A stretch of 64,000 bases of DNA from positions 1 to 64,000 of the forward strand of contig CAZXFT010000013.1 of assembly GCA_964640655.1 (NCBI GenBank), written 5' to 3'. Both the position numbers and the translations under genes were made by a program. How positions within the stretch are numbered: position 1 is the stretch's first letter; every line of letters starts with the position of its first letter. This stretch comes from BJGO01 sp964640655. GTDB taxonomy: Bacteria; Bacteroidota; Bacteroidia; Chitinophagales; UBA10324. Positions 34,524 to 43,630 of this stretch are shown piece after piece. A model generated the notes under the pieces. The model did not search any database and was not told where the DNA came from. It saw only the letters and a program-made list of their open reading frames with translations.

Positions 34524-35615
34524 ATGATTAAAATCCGAAAGAAGGTTCGTTTCATTACCAGAAAGCCTAAGCAATCAACAAAGTCAGGATTGCCCCCGGG
34601 CAGAGTAGTCTATATAGGTAACAAGGCCGATGTGCCTGTACACATTACTGTTTTTGACTATGATACTCATGGGTTAAAAGAGTTTGCAGTAAACGATATT
34701 CAGGAACTTGCAGCATACAAAAACTCACAAACAAGTACATGGATAAACATAGACGGAATTCACAAAACAAAGCTGATCGAAGACATCGGCAAGTTATACG
34801 ACATACACCCTCTGGTACTTGAAGATGTGGTAAATACTCATCAAAGACCGAAACTAGAAGTGTATGACGACTATGTATTTATTGTTTTCAAAATGCTCGA
34901 CTATGACTATGCCAGTAATGAAGTGAAGATTGAACAAATCAGTTTGGTATTGGGTAAGAATTATGTGATTTCGTTTCAGGAAAATGTGGGGGACATATTT
35001 GAAGCCATTCGCAATCGCATTCGCAATCCACAATCCCGCATCAGACAACTGGGTTCTGATTATCTGGTATATGCACTGTTAGATAGAGTGGTGGACAATT
35101 ACTTTATAGTGATGGAAAAGTTAGGCGAGCAATTGGAGGATTTTGAAGACGAAGCCTTTAACAATCCCGGCAGGCACATAGCTGAGCGATTAAATAAACT
35201 ACGACGTGAAACTATCTTTATGCGAAAGGCTGTGTGGCCGCTGCGCGAAATGGTGAATCATCTGGCAGGGGGTGATATTGAACCTATCAAACAGAATACG
35301 ACTATCTTCATGCGTGATCTGTATGACCATACTGTGCAAGTGCTGGATACCATAGAGACATATCGCGATGTGCTCTCCGGTATTATGGATGTTTATCTAT
35401 CAAATCTTAGTTTTAAGATGAACGAAGTAATGAAAGTACTTACTATCATTTCCACCATTTTTATCCCACTCACATTTATTGCCGGTGTTTATGGAATGAA
35501 CTTCAGGATAATGCCTGAACTGGATTATCAATATGGATACTATATCATCATGGCATTCATGGGATGTGTGGCAATAGGTATGTTTATTTATTTCAGAATA
35601 AAGAAATGGTTTTAA
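34524..35615 (+). CDS. corA: Magnesium/cobalt transporter CorA
   Basis: This 363-residue protein forms a pentameric Mg2+ channel. The long N-terminal cytoplasmic domain is alpha/beta (residues ~30-280). Two C-terminal transmembrane helices follow: TM1 about 300-322, ending in the selectivity motif YGMNF, and TM2 about 337-357. MPE in the loop and the basic tail KKWF are typical. Its stop overlaps the recX stop by four bases in convergent orientation. Confidence 0.95.
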   Translation: MIKIRKKVRFITRKPKQSTKSGLPPGRVVYIGNKADVPVHITVFDYDTHGLKEFAVNDIQELAAYKNSQTSTWINIDGIHKTKLIEDIGKLYDIHPLVLEDVVNTHQRPKLEVYDDYVFIVFKMLDYDYASNEVKIEQISLVLGKNYVISFQENVGDIFEAIRNRIRNPQSRIRQLGSDYLVYALLDRVVDNYFIVMEKLGEQLEDFEDEAFNNPGRHIAERLNKLRRETIFMRKAVWPLREMVNHLAGGDIEPIKQNTTIFMRDLYDHTVQVLDTIETYRDVLSGIMDVYLSNLSFKMNEVMKVLTIISTIFIPLTFIAGVYGMNFRIMPELDYQYGYYIIMAFMGCVAIGMFIYFRIKKWF

Positions 35616-36091
35616 TCAATGGCATTCAATAGTTTCCAAACTAACTCAGAAGGGTATCCCTTTCTTATAGCGTAGGCAGCTATCTTCTGATTTCGTTTAA
35701 TAGGATGCTTCTCTGACACTAAAGCAGATTTCTTAGCAACCAATTTTTGTAATGATTGGGTTAACTCTTTAGGCTCGATTTCAAGCATCGCTTTTTTAAT
35801 ACAGTACTCAGATATTTTTCTTCGTTTGAGTTCGGAAATTATTTTATGAGTACCCCACTTTTTCATTCTAAACTTACCTCTTACATAAGCTCTTGCAAAT
35901 CGCTCTTCATTAATAAAGTCTTCTGAAATTAATTCAACAATAATATTTTCTAATGTATTGCCTCGCTGTCCCCATTCGAGCAACTTACTACGCACCTCGC
36001 TCTGGCAGCGCTCCTGATAAGCACAGTATCGTCGAGCTTTTTCAAGAGCTTCTGCAAGTGAATAGTATTTTGTTTTCTTATCAGAAGTCAT
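35612..36091 (-). CDS. recX: Regulatory protein RecX
   Basis: This protein has about 159 residues, starting at the ATG 36091; a TTG at 36100 is an alternative. RecX binds RecA filaments and limits their action. The helical repeats are seen in ALEKARRYCAYQERCQSEVRSKLLEWG, LISEDFINEERFARAYVRGKFRMKKWG and ISELKRRKISEYCIKKAM, all characteristic of the family. recA is not in the window. It converges with corA, overlapping by four bases. Confidence 0.92.
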   Translation of the reverse strand: MTSDKKTKYYSLAEALEKARRYCAYQERCQSEVRSKLLEWGQRGNTLENIIVELISEDFINEERFARAYVRGKFRMKKWGTHKIISELKRRKISEYCIKKAMLEIEPKELTQSLQKLVAKKSALVSEKHPIKRNQKIAAYAIRKGYPSELVWKLLNAID

Positions 36092-36143
36092 CGCGAACAA
36101 AATTCAATTAGAAAAATTACATGTTCCTTTACGGCAAATAGAT

Positions 36144-37403
36144 ATGAGATCGGCTCAGCGTTCATTTATTTTACTTTTTCTGGCTAACAGTATTTCCGGC
36201 GTGGCTCAAGGCATCAGCATGATTGCTATTCCATGGTATTTTCTTACCGTCATCAACAAGCCTCAATTGCTTGGAGTAGTTTATTTCATAGCAACGTTCA
36301 TTCAGATATTCTGGGGCTTGTATTCCGGCAGTTTAATTGATCGTTATTCTCGCAAGAAAATTTTTCTATACATCAACGCCTGTGCTGGGACACTACTCAT
36401 TGCTGTAGCGCTTTCTGGTTTTTATTTCGGTTATATACCATTACCGCTAACATCGCTTGTATTTGCATCCACTTTTTTTGTTTATAATATTCATTATCCG
36501 AATCTTTATGCATTTGCACAGGAGATTATTAAAAAGGAAGATTACAGTAAGATTAATTCCCAGATAGAAATTGTAGGACAGGTGACTAATGCTGTTGCCG
36601 GTGCATTTGCTTCTGTGCTGCTCACAGGGTCTGATACAGGAGTGTTCAAAATATTGACTTTCACTTTTAATACAGGGCTGGTATTTAAGCCTTGGCAATT
36701 GCACGAAATTTTTCTGACAGATGGCATTACATACATCATCTCACTTTTTATCATTTCAACAATACGGTATCAATTCAGATTAAGTCCAGATGCGGAAAAG
36801 ACTTCAATCTTTAAAAGACTAAAAGCAGGATTTGATTTTTTATTACAGCGTAAACCACTACTCATTTTCGGCACTTCATCCTTAACCGTATTTCTGACAG
36901 TGATAGTTTCCAATTACATGATGGCTCCAGCGTATATCTATCATCATCTGAATGGAGATGCAACCATTTTTGGAGGAATGGAAATCAGTTTTGCAATGGG
37001 AGCAATAGCTGCGGGATTGTTTGCACGTTTAGTCACCAGATATATCAGCGAGGTCTATGCTGTGTTATGTTTAGTTATTCTATGTTGTATTATATATGTG
37101 AGCCTGCTGTACAGCTATTCAATTCTTCTATTTTTTATGCTTATGATGTTATACGGGTTGTGTAATGCCGGGGTGCGCATATTGCGGGTAACTTATATTT
37201 TTCATCACGTTCCTAACCACATCTTCGGCAGAACCGGCGGTGTTTTTCTCACGATTCACATAACGTTACGGTTGTTGTTTATAGCCATGTTCACGATGCC
37301 ATTCTTTTCCAGAGGTAATAAAATACTCAATGCATACTTCGTTTTTGCATGTCTTCTATTCCTTTCAGCAGCATCAATCTGGTATTTCAAAAAAAAATTA
37401 TAA
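36144..37403 (+). CDS. MFS transporter
   Basis: This 419-residue inner-membrane protein has about 12 hydrophobic segments. The first loop contains YSGSLIDRYSRKKIFL, the MFS motif A (G-x-x-x-D-R-x-x-R-K/R). SISGVAQGISMIAIPWY at the N-terminus and a 6+6 split around residue 215 fit the proton-linked exporter type. The substrate is unknown. It diverges from recX with a short gap of about 50 bases, and is not in an operon with the following PadR gene. Confidence 0.85.
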   Translation: MRSAQRSFILLFLANSISGVAQGISMIAIPWYFLTVINKPQLLGVVYFIATFIQIFWGLYSGSLIDRYSRKKIFLYINACAGTLLIAVALSGFYFGYIPLPLTSLVFASTFFVYNIHYPNLYAFAQEIIKKEDYSKINSQIEIVGQVTNAVAGAFASVLLTGSDTGVFKILTFTFNTGLVFKPWQLHEIFLTDGITYIISLFIISTIRYQFRLSPDAEKTSIFKRLKAGFDFLLQRKPLLIFGTSSLTVFLTVIVSNYMMAPAYIYHHLNGDATIFGGMEISFAMGAIAAGLFARLVTRYISEVYAVLCLVILCCIIYVSLLYSYSILLFFMLMMLYGLCNAGVRILRVTYIFHHVPNHIFGRTGGVFLTIHITLRLLFIAMFTMPFFSRGNKILNAYFVFACLLFLSAASIWYFKKKL

Positions 37404-37453
37404 AATTTTTTCCGCCTCAATATCAATAAGTTAAGCATAGATGTGTGTTAAAG

Positions 37454-37480
37454 TTGGTACTATGTATAACAATGTACCAA
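37454..37480. promoter_or_regulatory. Perfect inverted repeat upstream of padR (candidate PadR operator)
   Basis: TTGGTAC (37454-37460) and GTACCAA (37474-37480) are perfect inverted 7-base arms with a 13-base spacer. It ends nine bases before the -7 element at 37490. PadR proteins bind similar spaced inverted repeats, so autoregulation of padR-pspC is likely. Confidence 0.6.
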
Positions 37481-37489
37481 GCATAACAC

Positions 37490-37497
37490 TATATTTG
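37490..37497 (+). promoter_or_regulatory. -7 element of the padR-pspC operon
   Basis: TATATTTG is a perfect TAnnTTTG, 25 bases before the padR ATG. No TTG stands at the right distance, so the inverted repeat occupies the -33 region. Confidence 0.55.
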
Positions 37498-37522
37498 CAC
37501 CGTCAACCATTATAAAAGAGTT

Positions 37523-37855
37523 ATGGATATAGAAAATTCAAAAGCGCAAATGCGAAAAGGGGTGCTGGAGCTCTGCATCATGTCCATCATTGCCAATGAT
37601 GAAGAATGCTATGCATCAGAGATTTTAGAACGAATGAAAAAAGCTAAACTGATAGTAGTGGAGGGTACGCTGTATCCACTACTTACCCGATTGAAAAACG
37701 ACGGTCTTCTGAGTTATCAGTGGGTAGAATCGAAGTCAGGGCCGCCACGCAAGTACTATAAACTCACTCTCAACGGCGAAATATTTCTCGAAGAATTAAC
37801 TAAATCTTGGAACGAATTAGTAACCGCAGTATCTACTGCACGAAAACTTAAATAA
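37523..37855 (+). CDS. PadR family transcriptional regulator
   Basis: This 110-residue winged-helix regulator has the pattern MRKGVLELCIMSIIANDEECYASEILERMKKA, then the helix-turn-helix GTLYPLLTRLKNDGLLSYQW and the wing SGPPRKYYKLT. It is a typical PadR-s1 protein without a long C-terminal domain. The gene is followed after nine bases by a PspC-domain protein, a common PadR partner controlling envelope stress. A perfect inverted repeat lies over its promoter. Confidence 0.94.
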   Translation: MDIENSKAQMRKGVLELCIMSIIANDEECYASEILERMKKAKLIVVEGTLYPLLTRLKNDGLLSYQWVESKSGPPRKYYKLTLNGEIFLEELTKSWNELVTAVSTARKLK

Positions 37856-37864
37856 CCCTATACC

Positions 37865-39511
37865 ATGAAAAAGACTTTAACAATCAACCTTGGCGGCATT
37901 GTTTTTCACATTGATGAAGATGCATACGATTTATTGCGTTCCTATCTTGAAAAACTGAAGGTGCGTTTCCATCAGGAGTCGGCTAGTGAAATTATTTCTG
38001 ACATTGAATACAGAATGGCAGAAATGTTTAATGAACAAAAATCATTTGACCGATATGTAATATCTAAAGAAAATGTTCAACATGTTATTGATGTTATGGG
38101 CAATCCAGATGACATTGCCGGAGAGGAAAAGCAACAAGACACAGATTCTAGTCAATACACACAAAACACAACATACAAAAATAGCAACCGCAGGATTTTC
38201 AGGAATCCTGATGATAAAATTTTAGGAGGTGTGTGCTCCGGTATATCAGCCTATTTTAATATAGATCCGGTTTGGTTGCGCTTGATTATTGCTTTAACCG
38301 TTGTATTTGCAGGAACTGGTATCATGGTGTATATCATTCTTTGGATAATAATTCCAGAGGCTTCAACACCATTAGAGAAGATGCAAATGCGAGGAGAGGA
38401 ACTGAACATCTCCAATATTGAACGTAGCATCAAGAATGAAATGGAAGGTGTGAAAAGCAGAATGGAGTCACTCGGTAAAGACCTGAAGTCTGAATCAAAT
38501 AAGTATAAAGTTCGAAATGGAATCCAACGCATGTTTGGAGAACTTGGTGCATTTCTGATGTACATTATAAAGACCATAGGCCTATTGATTGGCACTGTAT
38601 TCAGCTTTGCAGCGATCGTGCTTCTCGCAACATTAAGCATTATATTATTTATGGCGTTAGGATGGATTCCGGCATCCGATGCCAGTGTAATTGGCCATCA
38701 GTTTCTGACTCAAATTCTCAGCAGTAACCAATTGACTATGTTAAGCATAGGTATATTGGTTGTTGTATCGCTACCTGTTTTAGTATTGTTATTAAACGGT
38801 TTAAAACTATTATTCAAGGTTAATCTGAACCTCAAAAAGATAGGTGCCGTACTTTCTGCTTTTTGGATTATCGGAATATTCATTGTGGTTTATCAGGCGG
38901 TTGACATATCAAAAGATTTTAACAGAAAGGCAGTAGTATCAAGTAAAGAACCACTGTCATTATCCGGAAAAAAACACTTATTGATTAAAGCCAATCAGTT
39001 AGATAGTGAAAATGACCATTTGGAAGGTGGTTTTAATTTTAGATTGAATAATAATCGTAATCTATTTTACTTCACAGAAAAATCTGATTCAGTTCTATGT
39101 AGTGACTTAAGACTTGATGTTGGAAAAAGCATGAATGACTCTGTTTATCTGGTCCTATCTTACAGTTCGCGCGGGAGAACCATTGAACAAGCAAGGTCTC
39201 TAGCAAGTGATTGTATATACAATTATAGCATCATCGACTCTGTACTTATTCTCGATGATGTTTTCAATCTGAATCAGGAAAAGAAATATCGCGGACAACA
39301 ACTCAGACTTACATTGAAAGTCCCGGAAACAACCATTTTGACTTTCGATCAATCACTGAGAGGAATTGTTTATTATATGGAAGACACGCCAAACAATTTA
39401 GAGTCGGATATGATACCGCATACCTGGAAAATGAAAAGTGAAGGACTGGAGTGTTTGGATTGTAATGAAGAAAAAGACAGACAAGAACCAATTATTGATA
39501 ACGAACTGTAA
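37865..39511 (+). CDS. PspC-domain membrane protein
   Basis: This is a 548-residue protein. Residues 1-90 (KKTLTINLGGIVFHIDEDAYDLLRSY) are a conserved N-terminal domain found with PspC in Bacteroidota. The PspC domain spans about 116-178: RRIFRNPDDKILGGVCSGISAYFNIDPVWLR, followed by a transmembrane helix. More helices lie at about 230-260, 290-310 and 325-350. A C-terminal periplasmic beta domain (about 360-548) follows. It is co-transcribed with padR and probably acts in envelope-stress sensing. Confidence 0.9.
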   Translation: MKKTLTINLGGIVFHIDEDAYDLLRSYLEKLKVRFHQESASEIISDIEYRMAEMFNEQKSFDRYVISKENVQHVIDVMGNPDDIAGEEKQQDTDSSQYTQNTTYKNSNRRIFRNPDDKILGGVCSGISAYFNIDPVWLRLIIALTVVFAGTGIMVYIILWIIIPEASTPLEKMQMRGEELNISNIERSIKNEMEGVKSRMESLGKDLKSESNKYKVRNGIQRMFGELGAFLMYIIKTIGLLIGTVFSFAAIVLLATLSIILFMALGWIPASDASVIGHQFLTQILSSNQLTMLSIGILVVVSLPVLVLLLNGLKLLFKVNLNLKKIGAVLSAFWIIGIFIVVYQAVDISKDFNRKAVVSSKEPLSLSGKKHLLIKANQLDSENDHLEGGFNFRLNNNRNLFYFTEKSDSVLCSDLRLDVGKSMNDSVYLVLSYSSRGRTIEQARSLASDCIYNYSIIDSVLILDDVFNLNQEKKYRGQQLRLTLKVPETTILTFDQSLRGIVYYMEDTPNNLESDMIPHTWKMKSEGLECLDCNEEKDRQEPIIDNEL

Positions 39512-39512
39512 T

Positions 39513-40187
39513 TTATTTATAGCAAATCAAAATGCGGTAAATACCAAGAGCAACCATAGAAGAAGCATTCTGAAAGATACTGACAGCTTTTTGTTGTAAA
39601 GTAAGATACTGTTTGTACAAAGTGCGTGAAGCCGTAACCTTGTTAAACAACATGATGCCGCCTTTCTTTATTCGGGAGTGAATCAGTCTTAAAAAATCTT
39701 CAGCTTCAAATCCCGGAGGTACAGCTAAATCAATGGCAACATCAACTATGATCAAATCGTAGTTTGTGGTATCTGCTAAAATGAAATCGTAGGCATCTGA
39801 TTGCACGAGTTTTAATCCCGAATAATTATCTGCATTAAAGTAAGTCTTTGCATAATAGATAATACGTTCATCTTTTTCAACCCCCGTAACGTTAAGATGC
39901 TTATCGTTAAAAATTTGAAATAGTAATTCCGCTGCAGTACCTGAACCGTAACCTAAAATCAGAACGTTGTGAATATTGTGATCTCGGATATGAATCTCGC
40001 GGAATGCTTTTTCATATACACGTTGAATACTGCCAAAAGAATAGTTGGTCGTGGCAGTATTTAGAACCAATTTTCCTGCTGAGTATGCTACTTCAATATA
40101 TGGATGCACAGAACTATGATCGCATTCCACTATGATGGGGAACAGGTAACTACGATAGTATTGCCACTTGGTGAACTGCGGTCTCAT
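39513..40187 (-). CDS. Spermidine-synthase-like methyltransferase fold protein
   Basis: This protein has about 224 residues. The Rossmann fold is visible: VLILGYGSGTAAELL (SAM-binding GxGxG at about 85-95), VTGVEKDERIIYYA, then YDLIIVDVAIDLAVPPGFEAEDFLRLI. The acidic VDV(A/D) step resembles the spermidine synthase family, but the usual GG(G)DG glycine loop is changed to GYGSG. I prefer the ATG at 40187. A TTG at 40229 would add 14 residues. The substrate is unknown; spermidine synthesis is not assured. It diverges from mfd. Confidence 0.7.
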   Translation of the reverse strand: MRPQFTKWQYYRSYLFPIIVECDHSSVHPYIEVAYSAGKLVLNTATTNYSFGSIQRVYEKAFREIHIRDHNIHNVLILGYGSGTAAELLFQIFNDKHLNVTGVEKDERIIYYAKTYFNADNYSGLKLVQSDAYDFILADTTNYDLIIVDVAIDLAVPPGFEAEDFLRLIHSRIKKGGIMLFNKVTASRTLYKQYLTLQQKAVSIFQNASSMVALGIYRILICYK

Positions 40188-40203
40188 GCTTGCAAAATAA
40201 TCA

Positions 40204-40238
40204 TTTGACAAGATATTAGCAGCCCTCAAGTATTTTTG
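40204..40238 (+). promoter_or_regulatory. mfd promoter, nearly leaderless
   Basis: TATTTTTG (40231-40238) is a perfect TAnnTTTG. A TTG lies at 40204-40206, 24 bases upstream of it, slightly longer than the usual 17-23. The mfd ATG starts nine bases after the -7 box, so the transcript likely has few or no leader bases. Confidence 0.5.
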
Positions 40239-40246
40239 GTACTCAG

Positions 40247-43200
40247 ATGATATTAGAAGCGTTAAGGGAACGCTATGCCAACGATACCCGCATACAAAGT
40301 ATAGCGGGTAGAACTAAAAAACAAAGACTGACAGACACCTCATCTGAACGGAAATTTATTACCTATCATATTAAGGGTTGTACGGGGTCATTCTCATCGT
40401 TGTTGCTGTCCACTATTTATAACCTGAACCAAACTCCACTACTAATTATTGCTAACAGCAAGGAAGATGCTGCATATCTACAAAATGATATGGAAAATCT
40501 TTTGGATAAAGCAGAGCCTTTAATGTTGGTTGATTCGTTTAAGAAACCCGGGGCATATGCTGACCAACTCAATACACAGGTTCAGTTGCGTACCGAGGTG
40601 TTGAATCGCATAGCTAACAATCCGGCAAAAAATGACATCATTATAACCTATCCGGAGGCACTGATTGAGAAGGTAATCAGCAAGGATGCTATAAAAAAAA
40701 GCAGTATCAATATTGTGTTAAATGAGCAACTTGATGAGGATTTTATCATTGAAACATTTAATCACTATGGCTTTGAACGTAACGACTTTGTATATGAGCC
40801 AGGGCAGTATGCCATTCGTGGCGGCATTATTGATATTTTTTCTTTTGGAAATGATAAACCTTTTCGTGTAGAGTTATCCGGTTCAACCATAGAGTCTATT
40901 CGCATTTTCGATCCATTCACGCAATTGTCTGAACGGAAGTTATCGCAAATTACTATAGTACCTAATATGCAGACACAAACAGAATCGGGAGATAAAATTT
41001 CGATTTTTGATTTTCTGCCTGCCGAAACTGTTGTGTGGTTACAGGATTATATGTTGTTAAAAGATGTTGCTGACAGATGTCTGAAGCGTGCTGTTGATAT
41101 ACACGAACAATATACCAATTCCCGAATGGTTGATGAAAGTCATATCATTAGTACCCATCCGCAGGAATGGATGTGTTCGACTGATACGATTATCAATGGT
41201 TTGATGACACATCATCTTATCGAGTTCGATAAACATCATCTAAAAGCTGATGATGTAGCGCATTTTGACATTAAACCGCAGCCCTCAATCAATAAAAATT
41301 TCAATCTGCTAATACAGGACTGGAACAACCTGAATCACAAACAGTATTCGGTTTATCTGTTTTCAGATAATAAGAAGCAGGTGGAACGAATCTATTCCAT
41401 ATTCGATGACCTAAAAGCGGGAGTGCAGTTTACGCCAATGTATTTTGCATTACGTGAGGGTTTTATTGATGATGAATTGAAAACTGCTTGTTATACCGAT
41501 CATCAAATATTTAACCGATACCATCATTACCGGTTAAAACAAGGCTATACACGAAGCAAAACGCTTTCGGTTAAGTTATTGCAAGAACTCCGACCCGGTG
41601 ACTATGTAACACACATTGATCATGGAGTAGGTGTTTTTAGTGGATTAGAAAAAATTGATGTCAATGGACAAGTTCAAGAAGCGGTTCGATTGATATACAG
41701 AGATAATGATTTATTGTATGTTAATATACAATCGCTGCATAAGATTAGTAAGTATGTGGGTAAAGAAGGTGCATCTCCAAAGGTGAATAAACTAGGTACA
41801 GATGCGTGGGAGAGTGTGAAACGCCGTACTAAAGCAAAAGTCAAAGACATAGCCAAAGATCTAATCCACTTGTATGCTGTCCGTAAAGCGCAGAAGGGTT
41901 TTGCTTTTCAGCCCGACTCTTATTTACAGACAGAACTTGAGGCCAGTTTTATATATGAAGACACACCGGATCAGATAAAATCCACGCAGGATGTTAAGCG
42001 TGATATGGAAAAAAGTTTTCCAATGGACAGACTCATCTGCGGCGATGTTGGGTTCGGAAAAACGGAAGTGGCTATTCGTGCCGCATTTAAAGCAGTTGCC
42101 GACAGCAAGCAGGTTGCTATATTAGTGCCTACAACTATTCTTGCTCTGCAACACTACAATACATTCACCGAGCGACTCAAAGATTTCCCTTGCAACATTG
42201 ATTACATTAATCGATTTAAATCTTCAGCACAACAAAAAGAAACTATTAAGAAACTGGAGGAAGGTAAAGTAGATATACTAATAGGAACAAGCGCCATCAT
42301 AGGTTCTAAGATTAAGTTTAAAAATTTAGGCTTGTTGATTATAGATGAGGAACAAAAATTTGGAGTGGCAGCGAAAGAAAAAATCAGGCAGTTGAAAGCC
42401 AACGTCGATACTCTCACATTAACTGCAACTCCAATTCCACGTACACTCCAATTTTCTTTATTAGGAGCACGCGATTTAAGTATTATTAATACACCACCTC
42501 CTAATCGACAGCCTATTGAAACTGAGGTAATTTCATTCGACCCCGATCGCATAAAAGAAATAATTGAGTACGAGGTTTATAGAGGAGGTCAGGTATTTTT
42601 TGTACACAACAAAGTAAAAAACATAGAGTCTGTTGCCAATACGCTTAAAGAAATTTGTAAAGGGATAGACATTGCTGTGGCACACGGACAAATGGAAGGT
42701 CACGTGCTCGAAGATAAGTTACTGGCATTTATAGATCGCAGATATGATGTACTTGTATCAACTAACATTGTAGAAACAGGGCTAGATATTGCGAATGCTA
42801 ACACTATCATCATTGATGATGCGCATATGTTTGGTTTAAGCGATTTGCATCAGTTGCGAGGCAGAGTAGGCCGCAGCAACAAGAAAGCATTTTGTTATTT
42901 GATAACACCGCCTATGAGTACATTAAGCTCAGATGCCCGAAGAAGATTAAGAACCATTGAAGAATTTTCTGACTTAGGAAGCGGTTTTCAGGTAGCTATG
43001 CGTGATTTGGACATTCGTGGTGCAGGTAATTTGTTAGGAGCTGAACAAAGTGGATTTATTGCCGATATTGGATACGATACTTATCATAAGATCTTGGATG
43101 AAGCAGTTCAGGAACTAAAAGAAACAGACTTTAAAGAGCTGTTTGCAGATGAAAATGTGCAACGTGTGTATAGCCGTGAGTGTGCAATTGAATCAGATGG

Positions 43201-43630
43201 TTCAATGCTGATACCTGATTATTATGTGGAGAATATCAACGAGCGCTTATTATTATATACAGAACTTGATAATATCACCGACGAAGCAACACTAGAACAA
43301 TTTAAACAACGTTTGCAAGATCGTTTCGGACCAATTCCCGAAGAGGTTAATCAACTTTTCTATGGTTTGCATTTGCGTCGACTGGCAAGAAAATTAGGGT
43401 TTGAAAAAATCAGTGTTCGACAAAATGTTTTACGTTGTTATACGATTGACAACCCCGAATCAGATTATTATGAAACCGATACTTTTCAGGCCATTATTCA
43501 ATATGTATCTTCTCATCCCACTCGATGCTCGCTAAAGCAAATGGAAAAAAACGTGATGGTGGTGATTAAAGCAGTAAAAAATCTTCAGGAAGCTATTCAG
43601 GTGTTAAGCACGATATTAAATGCTCAATGA
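40247..43630 (+). CDS. mfd: Transcription-repair coupling factor Mfd
   Basis: Mfd is an ATP-driven translocase of 1127 residues that removes RNA polymerase stalled at DNA lesions and recruits UvrA. N-terminal UvrB-like modules occupy ~1-400, and the RNAP-interacting domain ~440-510 (LRPGDYVTHIDHGVGVFSGLEK). The helicase core follows: Walker A CGDVGFGKTEVAIRAAF near 600, DEEQ box IDEEQKFG, TATPIPRTLQFSLLGARDLS and QLRGRVGRS. The C-terminal TRCF domain includes the RDLDIRGAGNLLGAEQSG segment. It overlaps the lipoprotein gene by seven bases, tail to tail. Confidence 0.97.
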   Translation: MILEALRERYANDTRIQSIAGRTKKQRLTDTSSERKFITYHIKGCTGSFSSLLLSTIYNLNQTPLLIIANSKEDAAYLQNDMENLLDKAEPLMLVDSFKKPGAYADQLNTQVQLRTEVLNRIANNPAKNDIIITYPEALIEKVISKDAIKKSSINIVLNEQLDEDFIIETFNHYGFERNDFVYEPGQYAIRGGIIDIFSFGNDKPFRVELSGSTIESIRIFDPFTQLSERKLSQITIVPNMQTQTESGDKISIFDFLPAETVVWLQDYMLLKDVADRCLKRAVDIHEQYTNSRMVDESHIISTHPQEWMCSTDTIINGLMTHHLIEFDKHHLKADDVAHFDIKPQPSINKNFNLLIQDWNNLNHKQYSVYLFSDNKKQVERIYSIFDDLKAGVQFTPMYFALREGFIDDELKTACYTDHQIFNRYHHYRLKQGYTRSKTLSVKLLQELRPGDYVTHIDHGVGVFSGLEKIDVNGQVQEAVRLIYRDNDLLYVNIQSLHKISKYVGKEGASPKVNKLGTDAWESVKRRTKAKVKDIAKDLIHLYAVRKAQKGFAFQPDSYLQTELEASFIYEDTPDQIKSTQDVKRDMEKSFPMDRLICGDVGFGKTEVAIRAAFKAVADSKQVAILVPTTILALQHYNTFTERLKDFPCNIDYINRFKSSAQQKETIKKLEEGKVDILIGTSAIIGSKIKFKNLGLLIIDEEQKFGVAAKEKIRQLKANVDTLTLTATPIPRTLQFSLLGARDLSIINTPPPNRQPIETEVISFDPDRIKEIIEYEVYRGGQVFFVHNKVKNIESVANTLKEICKGIDIAVAHGQMEGHVLEDKLLAFIDRRYDVLVSTNIVETGLDIANANTIIIDDAHMFGLSDLHQLRGRVGRSNKKAFCYLITPPMSTLSSDARRRLRTIEEFSDLGSGFQVAMRDLDIRGAGNLLGAEQSGFIADIGYDTYHKILDEAVQELKETDFKELFADENVQRVYSRECAIESDGSMLIPDYYVENINERLLLYTELDNITDEATLEQFKQRLQDRFGPIPEEVNQLFYGLHLRRLARKLGFEKISVRQNVLRCYTIDNPESDYYETDTFQAIIQYVSSHPTRCSLKQMEKNVMVVIKAVKNLQEAIQVLSTILNAQ

